In this document: piece by piece, positions 1-6,357 of the stretch
Layout of the letters: each line of letters starts with the position of its first letter
Numbering within the stretch: the stretch's first letter is position 1
Assembly (NCBI GenBank): GCA_035403465.1
Contig: DAONFG010000082.1
Span: 1-6,546, forward strand
Length of the DNA: 6,546 nucleotides
Origin: JAAYBQ01 sp035403465
GTDB lineage: Bacteria; Spirochaetota; UBA4802; UBA5550
Direction: 5' to 3'
Translations under genes and position numbers: made by a program
Notes under the pieces: model-generated
What the model was told of the DNA's origin: nothing
The model's input: only the letters and a program-made list of their open reading frames with translations
The model's database searches: none

Positions 1-90
1 CTGACGGTTGGCATGCCGCGGGTACTTGCAGGCAGAGGCAGGCTGGAGGAATTTATGCAAAGAGTAGGTTCCGGCCTGGTATCACTTTAA
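1..90 (+). CDS. C-terminal end of an unidentified protein (partial, runs off left edge)
   Basis: Frame 1 of the + strand is open from the first base and ends in TAA at 88-90, giving a 29-residue tail that ends GSGLVSL. The tail contains basic and glycine-rich stretches (MPRVLAGRGRLEEF). The stretch is more GC-rich than most of the window, which suits coding DNA. Its stop lies immediately next to the stop of the opposite-strand transporter gene (TGA read from 93-91), so the two genes are convergent with no spacer, a normal packing for real genes. The fragment is too short to assign a family. A regulator or a small enzyme would both fit, and I name neither. The call rests only on open frame and position. 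Confidence 0.55.
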   Translation: MTVGMPRVLAGRGRLEEFMQRVGSGLVSL

Positions 91-2910
91 TCAACCTTCA
101 GCTACATCCCTTTCATCAAGCAGGTAGTGGACTCTTACAAGGTTGAAAATCTTCCAATTGATAATTCTGTGAATATGGAGCCTGAAGGTCAGCACAAGAC
201 TTGGCAGAAGAATCAGGTTTGCCATTGTACAGAAAAGCATTACACCCGAAACAAGCATCCCGCTCTCCTGTATAGGGGTAAAGTGTGAAAAAATAAATAT
301 CGAAAATCCCCAGAAAAGCGAAAGGGATGTGTAAATCATGGCCAGGCCGGCTTCAAGGTGTGCAGCGCGTACTGCGCTGCGGAGATCCATACCGTTTCTC
401 AAATTTCTTCGAAGTATTATTGTAAACTGTATCGTATCATCGACTCCTATACCTATGGCGATTGAGGCAACAAGGCTCTGGGCCATGCCAAGGGGTATGC
501 CGGAGAATCCCATTATCCCGAAAATCCAGACAACGGTAATAGACACAGGTACCATTGAAATAATACCTGCGCCGAAGTTCCTGTAGAGCAGGAACATGAG
601 TATGAATATTATAGTTATACTGAGGAAAATCGCCTCGATCTGCCCCTGGACAATATATTTTGACACGATATTAAAATTGGTCGGCCCCCCTGTCACCAGG
701 TAGGTGTAACCTCCGGGATTGTGCCTTGAATTAAGATAGCTGCTGATATAATCCAGTGTCATCTGGGATTTTTTCGTTGTCATTACCTCATCGCCGTAAG
801 TCCCGATGCGGACCATGAGGTTTGTTTTATCAGAATTTGGACTGATGGTTGTTTCAAACATATCCGGTCTTCCGTCACCATTGTCGTCATCACCGGAAAA
901 AAGCTCCATGTAATCCAGTATGGTCATTGAATCCGGAATTGTATAAAATGCCGGATCTTCATTGTTCATTGCCATGTTCATACGCTTTATAAAATCACCG
1001 AAACCGGAATTATAAAGGATCCTGTGTTCCGTGTCCTGCCCGGGCTGGTCAAGCCACTGCCTGACCTCTTCGATGTACTTCAGGAAATCATGGTCATAGA
1101 TGCTTTTGCCTTCACCTGGTGAAAAAATTATATTAACGATATATGTTCCCTTAAACAGTTCATTGGTGCGGCTTAAAGATTTTCTAAGGTATGAATCAGT
1201 TTTAAAAAAACTTGTAGCCGATGTTTCAGTTGTCATCTTTGTTATCCCGATGGAACTGATAATAACCGTTATCACTGCTAATATTATTATCTGCGTATGA
1301 TACTTTAGTGTGACATTTGAACAGAAATCGACCGTAGCAGACACCAGACTGTTGCGGTTTGTCTTTTCACCTTTGCTGTCTAAATGCACCGGCAGAAGCT
1401 TCATAAGATAAAGGGCACAGAGCAGAAGGATGATTGAAACGATAACCGAAAGTGCCGTTCCGACAGCAGCGTACAAACCAAGCGCGCTTAACGCCGGGAT
1501 CCTGTTAACAAACATGGTCATAAAACCTATAAAGGTTGTCAGTCCAGCCAGGAACACAGTGGGAAATGATTTGTATAATGACATCGTGAGACCTTCAAGT
1601 TTACCCATTTTATGTGTATCCTCAAGATCGAGCAGGTGCTGGTTGAATATACGTATTGAATAGGAGCTACCTGTGGCAATAATTATTGGCGGAAGCAGTG
1701 TAGATACCATGGTCAGCTTGATACCAAGGAATCCCATAATACCCATTGTAATTATCGTTGCAATAATAACAGTAAGCGTTGGGAGCACAACCCCTCTTAC
1801 TGTCCTGAAATTAAAATAAAAAGTGAGAATAACGACCAGCAATACAAGGGGGATATACTTCTGAAGGTCGCGTTGATTAAAATCATTGATGAACTTATCA
1901 AAAACCAGCCCTCCCTGGAGATACATGTGTACCGGGTCCTTATCGTACTTGCGGATCATTGCCCAGAAATAATTCATGAACTGATCGTAGTTCTGCTGCC
2001 TGCGCAGAAGCAGTGATGCGGCAAGGGCACGGACCTCGCCGTTTTTGCCGGGGGAATAATAGTTGTATTTAAATACCGGGTTTCCTTCAAGTTTCTGCCT
2101 GTAGATCTCAAAGTCCTTTTCAGTAGAGGGCAGAATCCTTTTACCATTTTCATCCTTTTCAATGAAATTAACTGAACGCAGCGTATCATCTGCCCCGTTG
2201 ATATCCGAGAGTTCAATGGGATTGCTGAATACCTCTACTATTTCAACGGATTTATAGAGATAGATGTCCTCCCATGCCTCCAGAATTTTTACGAATGTCT
2301 TCTTCTGGATTTTTTCATCAGGTGAAACAAAAACGATCTCAAGCGCGTTGATGATCGTATCAAGCGTATCGCATGCAACCGGATCAAGAACAGAACTCAG
2401 TTCTGAATATGAAATTTCTTTGTAATTATTATAATCATAAATATTGCGTTTCCTGGCCGGTTCGGGGTACTCCGGTTCAGTTTTAACCTTATTCGCGTCA
2501 TCTGCCGATGCATTATCCTGAATTTCCGGATTTGTCTTTTCAGGCAATATGGTTATTCCTGTCTTTTCGAGTATGGCCTTTAAACGCGCATCCTCATTTT
2601 CCTGGTTGAATTTTCTGTACTCGCTGATTTCATCAACGATGCGGTTCATGTGACGAAATGTTTCGTATGACAGAAGCTTTCTCCCCTCTGCAGGCTCAAT
2701 AGAAAGCAGGAGATAGGTCTCTGTATCCTTGAAAAGTTTTTTTGTCTGTTCACCTATGATATAATCGTGATCACCCTGGGGCATCCCTGTTTCATAGGAG
2801 TTGTCATATTCCAGAAGGAATATACCTGCCACGCTGATCAAAGTAACTGCTGCAAGTACGGCAAGTGAAAGCCTTGGTTTTTCAAGAAGCTTTTCAAAAA
2901 ATTTATACAT
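91..2910 (-). CDS. RND/MMPL-family transporter (COG1033-type predicted exporter), 939 aa
   Basis: This is a proton-driven inner-membrane exporter of the RND superfamily, probably moving a lipid or other hydrophobic compound; the substrate is unknown. About twelve membrane helices fall in two repeated halves: helix 1 at residues 14-33, a large periplasmic loop at 35-350, helices at about 353-505, helix 7 at 540-557, a second loop at 558-755, and helices at 756-908. The halves correspond visibly: GIMGFLGIKLTM (389-400) in the first and GIMGFSGIPLGM (798-809) in the second. Helix 4 reads ATGSSYSIRIFNQ (412-424) without an acidic residue. Helix 10 reads GVDDTIQF (822-829), so D824/D825 are the likely proton-relay residues. 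Loop 1 contains a charged, probably disordered stretch (about 101-165). Loop 2 has a D-x-N-x-D-G-x-x-D motif (675-683). The ATG at 2910-2908 is preceded by AGGGTAGG, and the length suits the family. Transcription diverges from the ligase-like gene. A multidrug or hopanoid/sterol-type role cannot be excluded. Confidence 0.9.
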   Translation of the reverse strand: MYKFFEKLLEKPRLSLAVLAAVTLISVAGIFLLEYDNSYETGMPQGDHDYIIGEQTKKLFKDTETYLLLSIEPAEGRKLLSYETFRHMNRIVDEISEYRKFNQENEDARLKAILEKTGITILPEKTNPEIQDNASADDANKVKTEPEYPEPARKRNIYDYNNYKEISYSELSSVLDPVACDTLDTIINALEIVFVSPDEKIQKKTFVKILEAWEDIYLYKSVEIVEVFSNPIELSDINGADDTLRSVNFIEKDENGKRILPSTEKDFEIYRQKLEGNPVFKYNYYSPGKNGEVRALAASLLLRRQQNYDQFMNYFWAMIRKYDKDPVHMYLQGGLVFDKFINDFNQRDLQKYIPLVLLVVILTFYFNFRTVRGVVLPTLTVIIATIITMGIMGFLGIKLTMVSTLLPPIIIATGSSYSIRIFNQHLLDLEDTHKMGKLEGLTMSLYKSFPTVFLAGLTTFIGFMTMFVNRIPALSALGLYAAVGTALSVIVSIILLLCALYLMKLLPVHLDSKGEKTNRNSLVSATVDFCSNVTLKYHTQIIILAVITVIISSIGITKMTTETSATSFFKTDSYLRKSLSRTNELFKGTYIVNIIFSPGEGKSIYDHDFLKYIEEVRQWLDQPGQDTEHRILYNSGFGDFIKRMNMAMNNEDPAFYTIPDSMTILDYMELFSGDDDNGDGRPDMFETTISPNSDKTNLMVRIGTYGDEVMTTKKSQMTLDYISSYLNSRHNPGGYTYLVTGGPTNFNIVSKYIVQGQIEAIFLSITIIFILMFLLYRNFGAGIISMVPVSITVVWIFGIMGFSGIPLGMAQSLVASIAIGIGVDDTIQFTIILRRNLRNGMDLRSAVRAAHLEAGLAMIYTSLSLFWGFSIFIFSHFTPIQESGMLVSGVMLFCTMANLILLPSLVLTFRLHIHRIINWKIFNLVRVHYLLDERDVAEG

Positions 2911-2914
2911 GGTA

Positions 2915-2922
2915 CCTACCCT
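2915..2922 (-). promoter_or_regulatory. Ribosome binding site of the RND transporter gene
   Basis: On the - strand the bases AGGGTAGG precede TACC and then the ATG at 2910-2908. This gives two overlapping purine-rich Shine-Dalgarno-like cores, 4 and about 8 bases from the start. It supports the chosen start, and the first hydrophobic helix then begins about 14 residues in, as usual for RND proteins. Confidence 0.5.
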
Positions 2923-2978
2923 GATAATATTGTTCTTAAAAAAGTGATGGATTCAATTATTGATCTGCGTGTTACAAA

Positions 2979-3002
2979 TTTATGTTGTCAGATAAACATA
3001 AA
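2979..3002. repeat. Inverted repeat TTTATGTT-N8-AACATAAA, candidate operator
   Basis: Two perfectly complementary 8-base arms, TTTATGTT (2979-2986) and AACATAAA (2995-3002), flank eight bases. The site lies in the spacer between the divergent start codons, about 70 bp from the transporter start. Position and symmetry suit a dimeric regulator site. The arms are AT-only except one G/C pair, so chance or a weak cruciform is possible in AT-rich DNA. No T-run follows on either strand that would make it a terminator. Confidence 0.4.
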
Positions 3003-3048
3003 AACAATACACAAAAAAAAAGCTGTTATTTTTACAGAATAATTTGTC

Positions 3049-3078
3049 TTGACATTATGCAAATGTTGTATGTACAAT
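3049..3078 (+). promoter_or_regulatory. Sigma70-type promoter for the ligase-like gene
   Basis: A perfect -35 hexamer TTGACA (3049-3054) is followed after 18 bases by TACAAT (3073-3078), which differs from the -10 consensus at one position. The DNA upstream (about 3024-3046) is AT-rich and could serve as an UP element. Transcription would begin near 3085 and leave a leader of about 70 bases before the ATG at 3157. This is the best promoter match I found in the spacer. Confidence 0.65.
3066..3077. repeat. Palindrome TTGTA-TG-TACAA overlapping the -10 box, candidate operator
   Basis: Two perfect 5-base arms flank a TG dinucleotide. The right arm lies within the TACAAT -10 element of the rightward promoter, so a bound protein would block RNA polymerase. 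The palindrome is short, and some symmetry around a TACAAT box arises easily by chance, so the regulatory reading is tentative. Confidence 0.3.
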
Positions 3079-3145
3079 CAACTGCTTTTTTCGTTTAATT
3101 AATGGTAATTGTAGAAAATCACCTTTTGATAATCACAAATCCGAC

Positions 3146-3150
3146 GGGAG
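3146..3150 (+). promoter_or_regulatory. Ribosome binding site of the ligase-like gene
   Basis: GGGAG lies six bases upstream of the ATG at 3157-3159, a standard Shine-Dalgarno core at near-ideal spacing. It fixes the start of the downstream gene. Confidence 0.7.
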
Positions 3151-3156
3151 TGTACT

Positions 3157-4443
3157 ATGCTGCTTTATATATTCTATGGCCTTTATGCATCAATTGCCGT
3201 TCACGTTAACCAGTGGCTTTCAACTGAAACTCTCAGGAAACGGGCTGAAAAAAAAGTAATCAGGGGAATTCACCGCGCTTACCGTGATGTTCCATTCTAC
3301 AAAAAAAAATATGACGAGGCCGGTGTTAATATTAACGACATCAAAACACTGGATGACCTGAAGAAACTTCCATTCATAACCAAAGATGAAGTTCGCGATA
3401 ATTTCCCCGATGGTATCGTGGCAAAGGGAACAGATATTAACCACTGCCATTACTCCGCCACAACCGGTTCAACAGGAAGATCGCTTCCCTTTGTGTTCAG
3501 CCATAAAACGCATATTTTTTACAATACGACCAACTTCCGCGTATATACCATGTTCGGGTACCGTCCCTGGCATAAATCCTGTTATGTTAAATACACAAAT
3601 TCCAACATAAAAAGCATAGGACCGTTGTTCCGCACATCGCATGTATCCTCAATACTTCCTGTACGCGAACAGATTGAAGGAATCAAAAAAGCAAATCCCG
3701 TTATGCTGGTCGGGTACGCATCCATCATACTTGAAATAGCGCGTACAGTAACACCCGACGACCTGAAGCTGCTCAAACCAAGATTTATTTCCGTCAACTC
3801 GGAACTATCAACAAAAGACCAGCGTGACTATATTTCCAGCGTATTCAAATGCCCGGTCTATGATGAATACTCCACTGAAGAGACGTGGATGATTTCATCG
3901 CAATGCAAAGAGCATAACTATCATCTCTACATTGATAATGTATGGGTCGAATTCCTTGACGAAAAAGGACGCGATGTCAAAGCAGGTGAACTTGGCGAGA
4001 TGGTTCTTACAACCATGAACAGCCCCGTCATGCCGTTTATACGTTACCGCATCAACGACCTTGGCCGCTATTCAGACAAAAAATGTAAATGCGGCAGGGG
4101 ATTGCCTCTGCTTGAAGCATTCGATGGCAGGAGAGACGATTCGTTCATACTGCCAAGCGGAAGATTCGTATCATCACTTAAGATTCTTAATACATTTACC
4201 ATGTTTATTAAAAAGTATCTTTACCTGATGGAGGAATTCAAGGTTGTACAGGAGAAGAAGGGCCTTGTTGTAATCTATCTTGTAAAGGGAAAAGAGTATA
4301 AAAAAGAAAACTTCCAGGAATTAATTGACCAGCTCAACCGTATATTCAGCGAACCGGTTAAAATTGAAGTGAAGATGGTAAAAAGTATACCTAACCCGGG
4401 ATGGGTTAAACGTAAAGCAATCGAATCAAAGGTGAAGAAGTAA
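3157..4443 (+). CDS. Phenylacetate-CoA ligase-like (PaaK/CapK family, COG1541) AMP-forming enzyme, 428 aa
   Basis: This member of the ANL adenylating superfamily would activate a carboxylic acid with ATP to an acyl-adenylate and probably then to a CoA thioester; the acid is unknown. Visible motifs, in order: the family N-terminal signature around AYRDVPFYKKKYDEAG (41-56); the nucleotide-binding loop SATTGSTGRSLPF (100-112); YDEYSTEE (235-242), the acid-containing adenine-site motif; GELGEMVLTT followed by MPFIRYRINDLGRY (277-305); CKCGR (310-314); and FDGRRDD (322-328), the hinge-region motif. C250, H253 and H256 with C310 and C312 could form the structural metal site seen in some PaaK-like proteins. 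The usual C-terminal lysine motif is replaced by NPGWVKRKAIESKV (413-426), so the catalytic lysine is uncertain. Residues 1-17 are hydrophobic and may associate with the membrane. Its neighbours (RND exporter and acyltransferase) suggest lipid or surface-polymer work rather than phenylacetate catabolism; no other paa gene is present. Length is typical. Confidence 0.85.
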   Translation: MLLYIFYGLYASIAVHVNQWLSTETLRKRAEKKVIRGIHRAYRDVPFYKKKYDEAGVNINDIKTLDDLKKLPFITKDEVRDNFPDGIVAKGTDINHCHYSATTGSTGRSLPFVFSHKTHIFYNTTNFRVYTMFGYRPWHKSCYVKYTNSNIKSIGPLFRTSHVSSILPVREQIEGIKKANPVMLVGYASIILEIARTVTPDDLKLLKPRFISVNSELSTKDQRDYISSVFKCPVYDEYSTEETWMISSQCKEHNYHLYIDNVWVEFLDEKGRDVKAGELGEMVLTTMNSPVMPFIRYRINDLGRYSDKKCKCGRGLPLLEAFDGRRDDSFILPSGRFVSSLKILNTFTMFIKKYLYLMEEFKVVQEKKGLVVIYLVKGKEYKKENFQELIDQLNRIFSEPVKIEVKMVKSIPNPGWVKRKAIESKVKK

Positions 4444-4464
4444 TTTCATAAAATAAAAAGCATT

Positions 4465-5331
4465 CTAATACGCGGGCTCCTCATCGGGGGGCCTGAATCT
4501 TTCAGACTGTTCAATGGCCTCCATAATCTGATTTACAATAACTTCAGGCGGATCATCATAATTTATATCCAGCGGAGCTTTGAACTTCAGCTTCAGCACG
4601 GTACCCGGCTTTTTAATCCGGCCCAGGCTGGATTCATGAAAAGCCTTTGAGAATCCGTCAATCACTACCGGTACAACTATGCACCCGGCCTGCTTAATAA
4701 TATAGGCCGTGCCTGACCTCCCCTTCGCAAAGGGCTTTATGGTCCCCTGCGGGAAAGTTATGACCCAGCCGTCCTTTATTGCCCTGACCACTTTTTCCTG
4801 GTCTCTCTTTACCTGTCCCATTGGAACTTCACCCTTTTCCAGTGACTGCGTCCCCCTCCTCCATGTCCTGGTTACAGTCACAGCGCCTGCCCATTCTATA
4901 AGGCGAAGCATTAATCCCTCACGTTGTGCAGTTTCAATTGCAACAATATAATAGCAGTGCCCTGTAACCGCCTTCCAGAACCAGTGTATCCACGGATGCC
5001 TTATACGGTTGAACTCGGACATCATTGCCATCCCCTCCATGTAAAATGTCTGGTGACTTGATACAAAGAGTACATTGCTGCGCGGCAGTTGTTCAAGAAC
5101 TTCCCTGCCCTCGACCTCAAGCCTGTTGAAAATTCTTAATAAAGGAGTTCCAACCAGGTGATTTATCGGAGTCTGTATTAAAAGTTCCTTGATGAAAACC
5201 GGAAGGTTATTTACATCCCTTTTCATTATGCGCGCCATATTAATTAATTTCTTCCCGGTCGGATAAAACCTTAATAATCCGCAGGTATCCACTCCTGGTT
5301 TTAATTTAATAAAAACTGCAGAATATATCAA
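4465..5331 (-). CDS. PlsC-type lysophospholipid (1-acylglycerol-3-phosphate-like) acyltransferase, up to 288 aa
   Basis: This enzyme probably transfers an acyl group from acyl-CoA or acyl-ACP to a lysophospholipid or similar acceptor at the inner membrane. The N-terminal block NVLFVSSHQTFYMEG (86-100) contains the catalytic histidine H93, but the acidic partner is E99, giving H-x5-E instead of the canonical H-x4-D. The third block is FPQGT (193-197), not FPEGT. Further landmarks are GAVTVTR (149-155), PVVIDGF (221-227) and a C-terminal EAIEQSERF (271-279). From memory, a subfamily with HQTY(F)xD and FPQGT exists, so these changes may be family features rather than decay. The longest ORF starts with TTG (5331-5329) without a clear Shine-Dalgarno. 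The ATG at 5238-5236 (M32), with GGGAAG about 12 bases upstream, is an alternative that keeps every motif. The stop is TAG. The sensor gene lies upstream, 30 bp (or 123 bp) away, possibly in one transcript. Confidence 0.82.
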   Translation of the reverse strand: MIYSAVFIKLKPGVDTCGLLRFYPTGKKLINMARIMKRDVNNLPVFIKELLIQTPINHLVGTPLLRIFNRLEVEGREVLEQLPRSNVLFVSSHQTFYMEGMAMMSEFNRIRHPWIHWFWKAVTGHCYYIVAIETAQREGLMLRLIEWAGAVTVTRTWRRGTQSLEKGEVPMGQVKRDQEKVVRAIKDGWVITFPQGTIKPFAKGRSGTAYIIKQAGCIVVPVVIDGFSKAFHESSLGRIKKPGTVLKLKFKAPLDINYDDPPEVIVNQIMEAIEQSERFRPPDEEPAY

Positions 5332-5361
5332 ACAAATGATCAGTAGGCAGGATTCAGGGGA

Positions 5362-6357
5362 TTATCTGTTTTCTTTTGCAGGTTCATTTATTTTCAGGTT
5401 AGGATATAATTTTTTTGCGCACGCAGGGCAAATACTGTGAGTGAATTCAGCATGGGAATGTCTGCTTATATAGTTTTCAATCTGGTTCCAGTAGCCGTTA
5501 TCGTCACGTATTTTTTTACATGATGAACATATGGGGAGCATGCCTTTAAGGTCCTTCACCTCGGTCAATGCGTTCTGGAGTTCTGTGTTGGATTTTGTTA
5601 GTGCCTTCGTCCTCTCTTCCACAAGGGATTCAAGGTTGTTCTTGTACTTATTCAGTTCATTATTTGCCGAAGTAAGCTGGGTTTGCGCGTTGTTGATATT
5701 CAGCAGCATACCGTTAAAAGTTTCGGCAAGCACTCCCAGTTCATCGGACCTGTTAATTGTAATTTTATAATTCAAATCCCCTTCACTGACCTTTTGCGCT
5801 CCCATGGTGAGTTTTCTTATGGGAATTATTATATATTGCGCAAGTAGAAATGTAAGGATTAAAGTAAAAAGAAAAGAGAGCACGGATACGATCAGGGATA
5901 TCCGGACAATTGAACTTTTAAAATTTGATACCTCGCCACGGAAAAGTTCAATGACAACGAGCCCGTTCGCGACACCTTTACTGTCTGTAATGATACCGTA
6001 AGCTGTAGCAGTATTCTCACCGTATATACTTGTCTGGGCTTCCCTGCTGACGACAGTACTCTTCTGCCCGGTAATTATCTGTTTGCACTGTTCAACAACA
6101 TCCTTTGATTCCGCATAGAGTTCACCTGGAATACTCTGCGATTCACCCTTTGCGGTGAAAGAACAGTATAATTCAGCGGGTTTATCTCCTATAAATATTT
6201 TTGAATAAAGCTCCCTGCTCCTGAAATCCAGTTTTTTATTGTAAGCCTCAAGCATTAGTGGAGATTTTGAAACGATTCTTACAAATTTATCGCCCCCCAG
6301 GTAAAGGGTACCATCGTTATTTATTTTAAGAGGAATTTTTTTTCCGCTGATATTCAC
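5362..6357 (-). CDS. HAMP-domain membrane sensor with C-terminal four-cysteine domain (331-aa ORF, likely 5'-truncated by a nonsense codon)
   Basis: From the GTG at 6357-6355 the ORF encodes most of an extracytoplasmic sensor region (about 1-150). Its second half resembles Cache/PDC-fold sensors: IPGELY (77-82), then IYGENTATAYGIITDSKGVA (111-130) and GLVVIEL, echoing the family pattern of tyrosine-glycine, an AYxPI-like strand, DSxG and a closing GVLGVDI-like strand. A membrane helix (153-178) and a HAMP domain (about 175-225, with P179, EGDLNYKI and DELGVLAETFN) follow. A coiled coil (about 220-268) then leads to LKGMLPICSSCKKIRDDNGYW (270-290) and ICPACAKKLYPN (309-320), a presumably zinc-binding CxxC/CxxC domain that I recognise at the ends of various bacterial signalling proteins. 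No kinase, GGDEF, EAL or chemotaxis domain follows. The GTG lacks a good Shine-Dalgarno and cuts off the expected first membrane helix. The true gene almost certainly began further right, before a TAG at 6481-6483. Confidence 0.75.
   Translation of the reverse strand: MNISGKKIPLKINNDGTLYLGGDKFVRIVSKSPLMLEAYNKKLDFRSRELYSKIFIGDKPAELYCSFTAKGESQSIPGELYAESKDVVEQCKQIITGQKSTVVSREAQTSIYGENTATAYGIITDSKGVANGLVVIELFRGEVSNFKSSIVRISLIVSVLSFLFTLILTFLLAQYIIIPIRKLTMGAQKVSEGDLNYKITINRSDELGVLAETFNGMLLNINNAQTQLTSANNELNKYKNNLESLVEERTKALTKSNTELQNALTEVKDLKGMLPICSSCKKIRDDNGYWNQIENYISRHSHAEFTHSICPACAKKLYPNLKINEPAKENR

Larger units (their letters stand above)
2911..3156. other. Divergent intergenic regulatory region
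   Basis: This 246-bp AT-rich spacer separates the start codons of the RND transporter (leftward) and the ligase-like gene (rightward). It contains a run of nine A residues (3013-3021), an 8-bp-arm inverted repeat (2979-3002), a sigma70-like promoter facing right (3049-3078), a short palindrome overlapping its -10 box, and a predicted leader of about 70 bases before the right-hand ORF. I did not find a convincing leftward promoter, although one must exist for the transporter if it is not read from elsewhere. I see no small ORF or known riboswitch pattern. Confidence 0.6.

Noticed and set aside
338..586. Open + strand frame of 82 codons inside the transporter gene
   Set aside because: It lies opposite a strongly supported transporter coding frame, shows no recognisable domain, and is a shadow of membrane-helix codons. 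The same applies to the + strand frames at 1100-1300 and 1430-1663 and the - strand frame at 1974-2216.
3023..3037. Short inverted repeat CTGT-N7-ACAG upstream of the rightward promoter
   Set aside because: Four-base arms in AT-rich DNA are expected by chance, and there is no supporting context.
2923..3048. Leftward promoter for the transporter
   Set aside because: Several AT-rich -10-like hexamers occur on the - strand (for example AATAAT), but none has a good -35 partner at 16-18 bases, so I do not annotate one.
4475..4493. Weak hairpin GGCTCC / GGGGCC near the convergent ends of the ligase-like and acyltransferase genes, with TTTTTATTTT further along the - strand
   Set aside because: The stem is only six pairs including a G-T wobble, lies within the acyltransferase coding end, and the T-rich stretch is about 15 bases away, so it is not a convincing intrinsic terminator.
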